11,726 nt of DNA from Spirochaetota bacterium (GTDB lineage: Bacteria > Spirochaetota > UBA4802 > JAFGJZ01): positions 1-11,726 of the forward strand of contig JAKJGA010000045.1 of NCBI GenBank assembly GCA_022704645.1. Direction: 5' to 3'. Shown here in pieces: positions 1 through 6,325 of this stretch; position 1 is the stretch's first letter, and every line of letters starts with the position of its first letter. The notes under the pieces were generated by a model. It was not told where the DNA came from. It ran no database searches and worked only from the letters and a program-made list of their open reading frames with translations. The translations under genes were made by a program, and so were the position numbers.

Positions 1-63
1 TATCCGTATATTACAGCTGTAATATTATTAACTGAATTTTCCTGCCGGAAGGTGTTTTTATGA
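1..63 (+). CDS. 3' end of an upstream gene (partial, unidentified)
   Basis: Frame 1 is open from the window edge to a TGA at 61-63, while the other two forward frames close at 20-22 and 33-35. It encodes about 20 residues, YPYITAVILLTEFSCRKVFL, a hydrophobic stretch followed by a basic tail that could be the end of a membrane protein. Its stop overlaps the ATG of the next gene as ATGA, the same junction used at the next two gene boundaries, which supports a real coupled upstream gene. The fragment is too short to assign. A CDP-alcohol phosphatidyltransferase would suit the neighbours, but that is a guess. Confidence 0.4.
   Translation, partial: YPYITAVILLTEFSCRKVFL
8..25. repeat. 18-bp perfect palindrome
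   Basis: ATATTACAGCTGTAATAT is identical to its own reverse complement over 18 bases and stops being symmetrical at 7/26. It lies 34 bases before the ATG at 60. It could be an operator for a dimeric regulator or a small hairpin. However, it also falls in an open frame that probably belongs to the upstream gene, so it may be incidental. Confidence 0.4.
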
Positions 64-689
64 AAGCTTATCTTTTTGATTTTGACGGAACCCTTGTTGA
101 TACAATGGAAGGCTTTGCCGACATTGCGGGTTTTGCAATTAATCGTGACCATCCCGAAATGAGTTTTGAAGAAGCCCGTCATAATTATATACAGACTTCC
201 GGAGTTCCTTTCTGTCAGCAAATTGAAATAATATTTCCGAATCATCCGGCGAATGCAGGCACAGTTGAGTATTTTGAAAAAACAAAAATTGAAGGGTTTT
301 TCGGGCAGAAATTTCATGATGATGTTAGACTGACCATAAATTCTCTGAGACAGAGGGGAGATCTTGCCGGAGTATCTTCCGGAAATTTTCCTGATCTGAT
401 CAATCAGTTTGTCGAAAAGGAAAAACTTGAGTTTGATATAGTTATGGGATTTGAAGCTGAAAAGGGATTTGAAAAAGGTAAACCTCATTTTGATTTTTTC
501 CTTGAGAAGTTCGGACTCAATAAAAAAGATCTGACCTTTGTCGGTGATTCACTTAAAGATTCGGATAAGGCGTTTGAATACGGTATTGACTTTATAGGTG
601 TTTGCGGTTTGTTTACTCATGAACAATTTGAAGCACGTCATGCAAACGCAAAAACAGTTCAAAACATTAAGGAGATTCTTTCAATATGA
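60..689 (+). CDS. HAD-superfamily hydrolase (phosphoglycolate phosphatase-like)
   Basis: This 209-residue protein is probably a cytoplasmic phosphatase acting on a small phosphorylated metabolite; the substrate is not readable from sequence. All four HAD motifs are visible: motif I DFDGTLVDT (nucleophile D7, acid/base D9), motif II serine in GVSSGN (106-107), motif III lysine K141 in KGKP, and motif IV VGDSLKDSDKA (D163, D167). The roughly 75-residue insert after motif I is a C1-type cap, as in PGPase/beta-phosphoglucomutase relatives, and the length is normal. The ATG at 60 is preceded by GGAAGGTG at 47-54. Its TGA overlaps the next ATG (686-689), and AAGGAG at 669-674 serves that start. Being coupled to a cytidylyltransferase suggests that it removes phosphate from a precursor or product of the same pathway. 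The family is certain; the substrate is unknown. Confidence 0.92.
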   Translation: MKAYLFDFDGTLVDTMEGFADIAGFAINRDHPEMSFEEARHNYIQTSGVPFCQQIEIIFPNHPANAGTVEYFEKTKIEGFFGQKFHDDVRLTINSLRQRGDLAGVSSGNFPDLINQFVEKEKLEFDIVMGFEAEKGFEKGKPHFDFFLEKFGLNKKDLTFVGDSLKDSDKAFEYGIDFIGVCGLFTHEQFEARHANAKTVQNIKEILSI

Positions 690-1408
690 AAACAATTGTA
701 CTTGCCGCAGGAACAGGAAGCCGCCTCAAAGATCTGACGACTGCCCGGACAAAGGGTATGGTTGAGGTAGGAGACCGTAAGCTGATTGATTACCTTCTCG
801 ATTTTCTTGATATTGATATGATGGATGAAATCGTAATCGTCGGCGGATTTTATTATGAAGACCTCAAAAACCATGTCGATTCGCGGAAAAATCCGAAGAT
901 CAGAGTAATTGAAAATAAAGAATATCTTAAAGGTAATATATTTACTCTCATGACCGGCCTCAAAGAAGTCGGTCATGATTCATTTCTTATAACAAATGTT
1001 GATCATATTTATCCGAAGAAAATGTTTACGGAAATGAAAAAACATTTTTCCGGTATCAGAGCAATGTGTGATTTTGACAGAACTCTCGGTGCTGATGACA
1101 TGAAGGTAAAGCTTGAAGGGGATCGTGTAGTAGGAATCAGCAAACAGCTTTCGGATTTTGACTGCGGATATATCGGAATGACTTATGTCGATAAATCCAT
1201 GAATGCATTATACCGTAAGACGATTGATGAAGTTCTTTCCCGTTTTGGAGAAAAGGCAGTTGCCGAAAATATCCTTCATGTTCTGTCGGAAAGTTCAAAC
1301 AAACCCGGAATATGTGATTTGTCAGGATTCGGCTGGTATGAAGTGGATACACCTGATGAGAAATTATCAGCCGAAGAAAAACTCAAGACCGACCCTAACT
1401 TTAAATGA
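686..1408 (+). CDS. Sugar/alcohol-phosphate cytidylyltransferase (LicC / inositol-1-phosphate CTase type)
   Basis: This 240-residue nucleotidyltransferase is expected to couple an NTP (probably CTP) to a phosphorylated alcohol or sugar, releasing pyrophosphate. The N-terminal signature LAAGTGSRL (6-14) and the lysine at 23 in RTKGM are the usual nucleotide-binding loop, though the common PK pair is TK here. The metal-binding aspartate is D106 in NVDHIYP. A D-H-x-Y arrangement resembles inositol-phosphate cytidylyltransferases more than glucose-1-phosphate enzymes, and GNIFTL (83-88) resembles the NNIxSL-type segment of LicC choline-phosphate enzymes. There is no C-terminal left-handed beta-helix, which fits a short stand-alone transferase. 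Both ends overlap neighbours as ATGA, so it is translated in step with the HAD phosphatase and the radical SAM gene. The activated head group is not determined. Confidence 0.85.
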   Translation: MKTIVLAAGTGSRLKDLTTARTKGMVEVGDRKLIDYLLDFLDIDMMDEIVIVGGFYYEDLKNHVDSRKNPKIRVIENKEYLKGNIFTLMTGLKEVGHDSFLITNVDHIYPKKMFTEMKKHFSGIRAMCDFDRTLGADDMKVKLEGDRVVGISKQLSDFDCGYIGMTYVDKSMNALYRKTIDEVLSRFGEKAVAENILHVLSESSNKPGICDLSGFGWYEVDTPDEKLSAEEKLKTDPNFK

Positions 1409-2334
1409 CTAAATTAAATTTATTGCCTGATGATGAGTTGAGCGCGCTTATTGATTCTGCGCGCTCAATTACGTCAATGGGTAAGTGCTGTCCGATTTCG
1501 TGCGGAATAAACCGTGCAGAAATTGTACCTCCATGCGGTGCCGTTTCGGATGCTTCAAGAGTTGCGTCTTTTGCTGTTCATAGAGGCGAAGAGCCTCCTG
1601 TCAGCGGTGAACGCGGTGCGGGCAATGTTTTCTTTTCGGGATGTGCATTAGGTTGTGTGTTCTGTCAGAATTATCCGTTTTCGGCTTTGAATAATGGGAA
1701 GGATTATTCTGCATCAGCTTTGGCTGATAAGATCATGTATCTGGCTGAAAAGAAAAAAGTTCATAATATAAATTTTACTACAGCCGATCATTATCTTCTG
1801 CAAACGCTGAAAGCTCTTAGTATCATAAAAAACAGAATTTCCATTCCGCTTTCGTTTAACTGCAGCGGTTATTTTACTACGGAATCCCTTTCGATAACAT
1901 ACAAAGTCGCAGATATTTTTCTTTTTGATTTAAAGTATTCTGATAAGGTCATGGCGCGGAAATATTCAAGAGTTCCGGATTATGTTGAACGGTCTTTTGA
2001 AGCGTCTGATTTCTTTATCAATAATCCGGTAAAATGGATTGAAAATGATGATCTGCTTGAGTCAGGTCTTATTTTCAGGCATCTGGTTTTGCCCTCCGGT
2101 CTCGACAATACAAAAGGCGTTATTGACAGGCTTGTTGAACTTAAAAGTAAGGGAGTTGATTTCAGATTCAGTTTGATGTGCCAGTATTTCCCGGCGTATA
2201 AGGCTATTGACGGAAATTTCCCTGAACTTGAAAATAAAACATCAGAAGATGAATACGATGAAGCTGTTGAATACATGAATGAATCCGGAATAGACGGCTG
2301 GATTCAGGAATACGATCTGGACGGAAACTGCTGA
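1405..2334 (+). CDS. PflX-like radical SAM protein (COG1313 type)
   Basis: This 309-residue radical SAM protein belongs to the group related to pyruvate-formate-lyase activating enzymes. The [4Fe-4S]/SAM motif is C80-ALG-C84-VF-C87 within FFSGCALGCVFCQNY. The preceding HRGEEPPVSGERGAGN is the hallmark stretch of the PflX-like family. An N-terminal cysteine cluster (C28, C29, C33, C44, as CCPISCGINR and CGA) is also family-typical and could bind metal or another cluster. Length is normal. The function of this family is not established, and it should not be called a PFL activator on this evidence. The start ATG overlaps the previous stop (1405-1408) and has no clear Shine-Dalgarno sequence, so it probably depends on translational coupling. 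The stop is directly followed by the last codon of the convergent M23 gene. Confidence 0.88.
   Translation: MTKLNLLPDDELSALIDSARSITSMGKCCPISCGINRAEIVPPCGAVSDASRVASFAVHRGEEPPVSGERGAGNVFFSGCALGCVFCQNYPFSALNNGKDYSASALADKIMYLAEKKKVHNINFTTADHYLLQTLKALSIIKNRISIPLSFNCSGYFTTESLSITYKVADIFLFDLKYSDKVMARKYSRVPDYVERSFEASDFFINNPVKWIENDDLLESGLIFRHLVLPSGLDNTKGVIDRLVELKSKGVDFRFSLMCQYFPAYKAIDGNFPELENKTSEDEYDEAVEYMNESGIDGWIQEYDLDGNC
1438..1468. repeat. GC-rich 10-bp inverted repeat inside the radical SAM gene
   Basis: The arms TTGAGCGCGC (1438-1447) and GCGCGCTCAA (1459-1468) are perfectly complementary around an 11-base loop. The element lies at codons 12-22 of the radical SAM gene and is much more GC-rich than its surroundings. 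In mRNA it would form a stable stem about 30 bases after the start codon. There is no T-run after it, so it is not a terminator. It could slow early elongation or be a by-product of the encoded ELSA/SARS residues. Confidence 0.45.
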
Positions 2335-3300
2335 CTACCAGATGAAATACAGCGGGTTATAAAGTTTACCGTGGCGCTCTATTTCAACATGAACGTGAGG
2401 TCCGGTTGATCTGCCAGTGTTTCCAAGAAGGGCGATTACATCTTTTTTGGTTACATGATCGCCTGGTTTTGAGATAAGCTGACTGCAGTGTGCGTATGTT
2501 GATATATAACCCTCTTTGTGCATCACTATTACTGCCAGCCCGAGTCCGTCGCGCCATCCTGCGAAAGAAACAATTCCTTCATTGATCGGGTGAATTTCCA
2601 TACCTATTGAACCGGTGATGTCAAGACCCTGATGGAAAGCCATCATCCCCGTGAAAGGGTCGGAACGCATACCGAACATGGAACCGAAATTTCCTTTGTC
2701 GACGGGTTTATTGAAGCTTTGTTTTATTCCGTAAAGACCTTCGATGTAATTGTTTACGATGATGGGTCTTACTCCTTCGTAAAAAGCGAATCTTATATCA
2801 TCAAGTGCGAATAATTCAAAAATACTGTGTTTGAAATTACCATTAGGTCTTACAGATAAAAGCTTTTTCATCCGGTAAGCATCAAGAAAATCATCGCAAG
2901 GAAGAAGTACTCCGTTCTTTTCAGGTATAGCAATTTCGATATTTTCTTCTGCAAGAAGTGATGTTATGAATGGATTAGCTGCTATAAGCGTTTCTACTGT
3001 GATTCCGTTTCTTACCGCGACGTCCCAGTATGACTCTCCTTTTCCCATCACATGAAATTTTATTTTGGTTCCGGCATCATATTTGTAATTTTTGAGTATT
3101 TTGATGTATTCTTTTCTGTCAGTGAAGAGCACAAAACCGTCTTTAAGAATGTGACCTGATTCCGATACTTCAATCGTTTTCTTGAAAACTGCATTGTAAA
3201 TATTTCCGCCTGCAACGACGAAAAATGACAGCACGAAAAGAATCTTAAAGAAGAAAAACGCGCGTCTGAGATTGTAGTATGAAATTGGTAAACCGTTCAC
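2335..3300 (-). CDS. Membrane-anchored LysM-like / M23 peptidoglycan endopeptidase
   Basis: This 321-residue envelope protein probably cleaves peptide cross-links in peptidoglycan. A basic N-terminus leads into one hydrophobic segment (about 13-31), an uncleaved anchor or signal. Residues 81-126 look like a divergent LysM domain (FHVMGKGES...LIAANP...IEIAIPE). The C-terminal M23 domain (about 205-321) has a complete zinc site: H223 and D227 in HQGLD, and H304 in HVHVE, with H271 (YAH) and H302 as catalytic histidines. This suggests an active enzyme rather than a degenerate activator. The start is GTG at 3300-3298, overlapping the proC stop by one base, with GGGGA at 3311-3307 as ribosome binding site. 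It is the last gene of the yggS-proC unit and ends flush against the convergent radical SAM gene. Confidence 0.9.
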   Translation of the reverse strand: MNGLPISYYNLRRAFFFFKILFVLSFFVVAGGNIYNAVFKKTIEVSESGHILKDGFVLFTDRKEYIKILKNYKYDAGTKIKFHVMGKGESYWDVAVRNGITVETLIAANPFITSLLAEENIEIAIPEKNGVLLPCDDFLDAYRMKKLLSVRPNGNFKHSIFELFALDDIRFAFYEGVRPIIVNNYIEGLYGIKQSFNKPVDKGNFGSMFGMRSDPFTGMMAFHQGLDITGSIGMEIHPINEGIVSFAGWRDGLGLAVIVMHKEGYISTYAHCSQLISKPGDHVTKKDVIALLGNTGRSTGPHVHVEIERHGKLYNPLYFIW

Positions 3301-4109
3301 TATTTTTCCCCGAGCTTTTTACTTTTTTCGCATGCTTTGACTGCTGCGTCAATAACTATTCCCGAAAAAGCAGCTCTTTCAAGAACATGAACGGCATCAA
3401 TCGTGCTTCCGCCCGGAGATGTTACCTTATTTCTGAGTGATATCGGTTCTTCTCCGCTTTGCATTGTCATTTCAGACGCTCCTTTGAGCGTCTGGCAGGC
3501 AAGGAGAAGGGCATCCTTTCTGGCAAGCCCGAGAGCTACTCCGGCATCGGCTAAAGCCTGAATAAATGTAAAAACATAAGCCGGACCGCATCCGGAAATT
3601 GCTGTAACCGCATCAATATGTTTTTCCGGAAGAATCAGCGTCTTGCCTACTGATTTAAAAATATTTTCAGCATTTATCATCTGTTTCTCTGTTACAAATG
3701 AATTCTTGCAAAGGACACTCATTCCTTCTGATATCAAAGCCGGGGTGTTCGGCATAACTCTTATTGCGGAAGTCCCTTCCGGAAGAGCTTTCGTTATTGA
3801 GTCCAGTGTTATTCCTGCGGCGATTGAAATTATCAGTTTGTTTTTCAGCAAGTCGCCGGTTTCTCTTAAAATGTTAAGAATGACATCCGGCTTCAGCGCG
3901 TAAATAATTATTCCGCATTTTTCCGCCGCTTCCTTTTCGCTTGATGCGTTTGTGATAGTGCAGGATGAGGAACTGATTGCTTTGAAGTTCTCAACTGCTG
4001 CAGGATGACTGTCGTAACCGGTTATTTCACCGTGAAAATTTTTGGCTAGTCCGGCAGCGATTGCATAACCCATGTTGCCGAGACCGATTATTGCTATTTT
4101 TTTATCCAT
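3300..4109 (-). CDS. proC: Pyrroline-5-carboxylate reductase
   Basis: ProC catalyses the NAD(P)H-dependent last step of proline synthesis, reducing 1-pyrroline-5-carboxylate to L-proline in the cytoplasm. The 269-residue length is typical. The Rossmann loop GLGNMG is at 9-14. Family motifs follow in order: RVMPNTPA (117-124), SGCGPAY (172-178), the helical dimer region ADAGVALGL (187-195), and VTSPGGST (229-236) near the substrate site. Nothing appears to be missing. The ATG at 4109-4107 lies 8 bases after AGGGA (4122-4118) and inside the end of yggS. Pairing of proC with yggS is common in many bacteria, so the order is conserved housekeeping. The trailing M23 gene is the less usual member. 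Confidence 0.97.
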   Translation of the reverse strand: MDKKIAIIGLGNMGYAIAAGLAKNFHGEITGYDSHPAAVENFKAISSSSCTITNASSEKEAAEKCGIIIYALKPDVILNILRETGDLLKNKLIISIAAGITLDSITKALPEGTSAIRVMPNTPALISEGMSVLCKNSFVTEKQMINAENIFKSVGKTLILPEKHIDAVTAISGCGPAYVFTFIQALADAGVALGLARKDALLLACQTLKGASEMTMQSGEEPISLRNKVTSPGGSTIDAVHVLERAAFSGIVIDAAVKACEKSKKLGEK

Positions 4110-4794
4110 TTGTATAATCCCTATTCCCGAATATTGCGCTTCCGACTCTGATTACGGTTGCGCCTTCTTTAATTGCCTCAATATAATCTCCGCTCATTCC
4201 CATGGAAAGTTCGGTCATGTTTATTGAAAGCGATGAATTGATTTTTTCTTTAAGATTCCGGAGAGTAACGAAGCTTTTTACTGCATCCTGAATATTCCCG
4301 CCGGCAGGTCCGATTGTCATTAAGCCTGTAAGTTTTAAATTGCCTGCAAGCATTATCTGAGAGCATAATTCTTCCGCAAGTTCAACTTCAACACCCGATT
4401 TGGAATCTTCTCCGCTGGTATTGACTTGAACAAAAACATCTATTGTTTTATTTATTTTGAAGGCTTCTGCATCAAGTTTTTCGGCAGTGCTGATTTTGTC
4501 GAGAGAATGAATTGTAGAAAAAAGTTTTACAGCATCCTTTGCCTTGTTTGACTGAAGATGGCCGATGAGATGGAAATCGAAATTTCCATGCAGAAGAGGT
4601 ATCTTGTCTCTGGCTTCCTGGACTTTGTTCTCGCCGAAAAGAAATATTCCCGAATCTACGGCATCCTGAACCGTATCAGCTCCGTAGGTTTTGCTTACGG
4701 CGAGAAGTCTGATATCATCTGGGTTTCTTCCTGCTGAAACGGCAGCCTTTAGCGCTGATTCATGAACAGAATCATAGTTTTCTCTGATGCTCAT
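4102..4794 (-). CDS. yggS: YggS/PLPBP-family pyridoxal-phosphate homeostasis protein
   Basis: This 230-residue single-domain protein has the fold-type III PLP barrel of alanine racemases but no racemase second domain. Members bind PLP and keep B6 vitamers and amino/keto-acid pools balanced; no enzymatic reaction is established. The PLP-binding lysine is K35 in LLAVSKTYGAD. Other family motifs are FGENKVQEA, FHLIGHLQSNKAK (usually W before H, here F), VQVNTSGEDSKSG, GLMTIGP, and the phosphate-binding LSMGMSGDYIEAI followed by RVGSAIFG. The gene starts at ATG 4794-4792 without an obvious Shine-Dalgarno sequence. It overlaps proC by 8 bases. It is the first gene of the leftward operon, so its promoter should lie in the 86-base divergent spacer. 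Confidence 0.95.
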   Translation of the reverse strand: MSIRENYDSVHESALKAAVSAGRNPDDIRLLAVSKTYGADTVQDAVDSGIFLFGENKVQEARDKIPLLHGNFDFHLIGHLQSNKAKDAVKLFSTIHSLDKISTAEKLDAEAFKINKTIDVFVQVNTSGEDSKSGVEVELAEELCSQIMLAGNLKLTGLMTIGPAGGNIQDAVKSFVTLRNLKEKINSSLSINMTELSMGMSGDYIEAIKEGATVIRVGSAIFGNRDYTNG

Positions 4795-4826
4795 AGATTA
4801 ATCAGACAAAAAGAGCGTTTTCTGTA

Positions 4827-4852
4827 AAGAAATATTTCTTGATCAATTGATC
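4827..4852. promoter_or_regulatory. Two abutting perfect palindromes in the yggS divergent spacer
   Basis: AAGAAATATTTCTT (4827-4840) and GATCAATTGATC (4841-4852) are each perfectly self-complementary and touch without a gap. They sit in the middle of the 86-base region between the divergent starts at 4794 and 4881, where an operator controlling both directions would be expected. TTGATC (4839-4844) straddles their junction and lies 16 bases from TATCGT (4861-4866), giving a weak candidate promoter for the + strand. No convincing -10/-35 pair was found toward yggS. Both palindromes are AT-rich and short, so chance remains possible. Confidence 0.4.
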
Positions 4853-4867
4853 CGCTGAATTATCGTG

Positions 4868-4880
4868 CCCCGGGGGACGG
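4868..4880 (+). promoter_or_regulatory. Ribosome binding site embedded in a CCCCGGGG palindrome
   Basis: The Shine-Dalgarno sequence for the gene at 4881 is the G-run at 4872-4877 (GGGGGA). The bases directly before it (4868-4871) are CCCC, forming an 8-bp palindrome. If transcription starts upstream of 4868, the C-run could compete for the G-run. This is the only strong GC block in an otherwise AT-rich spacer. Confidence 0.4.
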
Positions 4881-5504
4881 ATGGATTCAATTTATTCAAT
4901 AATAGGATATTCTGCAAGTATTCTTGTCGCTGTTTCTCTTTTTATGAATTCTGCATTCAAGCTCAGGCTCATTAACCTGATCGGAGCAATTGCATTTTCT
5001 GTATACGGCATAATGATAGAAGCATATCCCGTATCTGTACTGAATATTCTGATAGTATTTGCTGATCTTTATTTCCTTTCGCATTACATTTTCAAGAAAG
5101 AGTATTTCTCAATTGTCGAAATTTCTCACGATTCGCAGTATCTTGAATATTTTATTAAATTTTTCGGAGCTGATATCGCGAAATTATACCCGGAATTTAC
5201 GTATAGAACTGATGAGGATACGAAAGTTCTTCTTTTGGTTCGCGATCTTGTTCCGGCGGGTATAGTTTTTTATGAAGAAAATCCGGAAGGAATATTTTTT
5301 ATACATCTAGATTACGTTGTTCCAAGATACCGCGATATGAAAATCGGACGTTTTCTTTACCGTGACTCTCTGGGTTTTTTCAGAAACAGAGGTTGCCGCG
5401 AAATCAGGACTCCGCTTTACGGGAAGAATCATCTTCGTTATCTCAGAAAAATGGGGTTCCGGAGGATTGAAAATGACGGGGATATTTTTTCTAAAACGAT
5501 TTAG
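4881..5504 (+). CDS. YgjV-like membrane protein with C-terminal GNAT-like domain
   Basis: This 207-residue protein has two parts. Residues 7-22, 28-46 and 49-71 are three hydrophobic helices with the pattern of YgjV-type small membrane proteins (S-L-x-M-x-S at 19-24, LRLINLIGAIAFSVYG at 29-43). Residues about 75-207 look like an acetyltransferase of the GNAT fold. The acetyl-CoA loop appears as RDMKIGRFL (151-159), matching the R-x-x-x-[IV]-G-x-x-L pattern, and a second motif N183 to GF192 (HLRYLRKMGF) is typical near the GNAT C-terminus. The cytoplasmic domain may modify an unknown substrate at the membrane. Start ATG 4881 has GGGGGACGG just before it. The last 32 bases overlap the next gene. 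Family resemblance is from memory of sequence patterns; the substrate is unknown. Confidence 0.75.
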   Translation: MDSIYSIIGYSASILVAVSLFMNSAFKLRLINLIGAIAFSVYGIMIEAYPVSVLNILIVFADLYFLSHYIFKKEYFSIVEISHDSQYLEYFIKFFGADIAKLYPEFTYRTDEDTKVLLLVRDLVPAGIVFYEENPEGIFFIHLDYVVPRYRDMKIGRFLYRDSLGFFRNRGCREIRTPLYGKNHLRYLRKMGFRRIENDGDIFSKTI

Positions 5505-6261
5505 CTTCCTTATTGCGCTTTTATTGTTTTCATGTTCAGTGAAAGATGAACCATTAGTGGGATTTGCTGTTTATCCCGGAGATGCCGAATCTTTTATTAA
5601 TTCAAGAATTATAGAGAAAAATATTACCCGCGGAAATTTTATTTATGCCTGTTCGGAAAAAGCTTCATTGTCAGAATTAGTATCCTCTTTATCGGACGCA
5701 GGATGTACAAAAATAATTATCAGAGGCGAGGCTTTGGTCATATCCGGATATCTTCCTGTAGAAAATACGGTTATTATCGATCCGCCGGATGATAAAAGCG
5801 GATTTCTTTTTGATACTGAATTTGCGCTAAAACGGGCGGATGATTTCCGGAAAAAGAAATTTCTGAATAAAAAGTACGCGCTGATACTGCCGGAAAATAA
5901 TGAATTGAGAAAATTTGCTGATAGATATTTCAAAGAGTGCGGAAAAATTGTTTTTCTAAAATTTGATTACGGCAGATTTGATTCTTATGAACTCGAGAGA
6001 GCACTGTCTCAGTTAAAAGATTCCAATATCTTTATTCATTATTCGGGATATTCATCTGAAAGAATAAAATCATTCTGCTTTGAAAATGGGATTTATTCGG
6101 CATCTGTTTTTTCTGATTTAAAAACAGACTCTGTTAATATTTTTTCTGCTGAAAAAGACTATGTCTTTGCAGGTGAATTTGCCTGTTTGAATAATCACGG
6201 AAAAGAAAGGGTTGTAATGCCTTCAGACTGTGTTAAAATAATGGAATATACGGGACAATAA
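5473..6261 (+). CDS. Lipoprotein of unknown function
   Basis: This 262-residue protein is predicted to be a lipoprotein exported across the inner membrane. MTGIFFLKRFSFLIALLLF is a basic-hydrophobic signal followed by S20-C21, with C21 the expected lipidated cysteine (L-F-S-C, a relaxed lipobox). I chose ATG 5473 over an in-frame start at 5362, because GGAGGA (5461-5466) sits 6 bases upstream and the signal peptide begins there. The upstream extension would only be the previous gene read in another frame. The body alternates short beta-like and helical stretches (VGFAVYPGD, KIIIRGEALVISGY, YALILPEN, IFIHYSG), which could be a periplasmic-binding or Rossmann-like fold, but no family is recognised. 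It overlaps the YgjV/GNAT gene by 32 bases, so the two are probably co-expressed. Only a 64-base gap separates it from the hexosaminidase. Confidence 0.8.
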   Translation: MTGIFFLKRFSFLIALLLFSCSVKDEPLVGFAVYPGDAESFINSRIIEKNITRGNFIYACSEKASLSELVSSLSDAGCTKIIIRGEALVISGYLPVENTVIIDPPDDKSGFLFDTEFALKRADDFRKKKFLNKKYALILPENNELRKFADRYFKECGKIVFLKFDYGRFDSYELERALSQLKDSNIFIHYSGYSSERIKSFCFENGIYSASVFSDLKTDSVNIFSAEKDYVFAGEFACLNNHGKERVVMPSDCVKIMEYTGQ

Positions 6262-6275
6262 GAGTTTAAAATTGT

Positions 6276-6312
6276 TTGACAGTTGAAATTGACTCTTTAT
6301 CCGGTTTATATT
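6276..6312 (+). promoter_or_regulatory. Possible internal promoter before the GH3 gene
   Basis: The 64-base gap between 6261 and 6326 contains TTGACA (6276-6281), TTGAAA (6283-6288) and TTGACT (6289-6294) in close succession, and a TATATT (6307-6312). TTGAAA with TATATT has an 18-base spacer, but transcription would then start inside the ribosome binding site. TTGACA has only the weak TATCCG (6298-6303) at 16 bases. No pairing is convincing. The region may instead be simple read-through from the upstream genes, with the TTGA repeats incidental. Confidence 0.25.
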
Positions 6313-6325
6313 AAAAGAGGTTGTG

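Noticed and set aside
659..976. Minus-strand open frame of about 105 codons opposite the cytidylyltransferase gene.
   Set aside because: It is antisense to a clearly conserved gene, has no family features and no supporting ribosome binding site. The other opposite-strand frames in the window were dismissed for the same reason.
1405..2334. Annotation as a pyruvate formate-lyase activating enzyme.
   Set aside because: No glycyl radical enzyme is encoded nearby, and the HRGEEPPVSG region places it with PflX-like proteins of unsettled function.
2431..2463. GGCGAT/ATCGCC inverted repeat near the convergent junction, considered as a terminator for the radical SAM gene.
   Set aside because: The stem is only 6 bp with a loop over 20 bases, about 100 bases inside the opposing M23 gene, so it is too weak to call.
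3473..3494. 9-bp perfect inverted repeat with a 4-base loop inside proC.
   Set aside because: It lies in well-conserved coding sequence (QTLKGASE), has no T-run on either strand and has no plausible regulatory position. Codon choice is explanation enough.
5362..5472. In-frame upstream extension of the lipoprotein gene giving a 299-residue product.
   Set aside because: The extension overlaps the GNAT coding region in another frame, would bury the signal peptide, and has no ribosome binding site. A strong one precedes ATG 5473.
5740..5751. 12-bp palindrome ATATCCGGATAT inside the lipoprotein gene.
   Set aside because: It is within coding sequence with no promoter context. GGATAT-type words recur in this AT-rich DNA.
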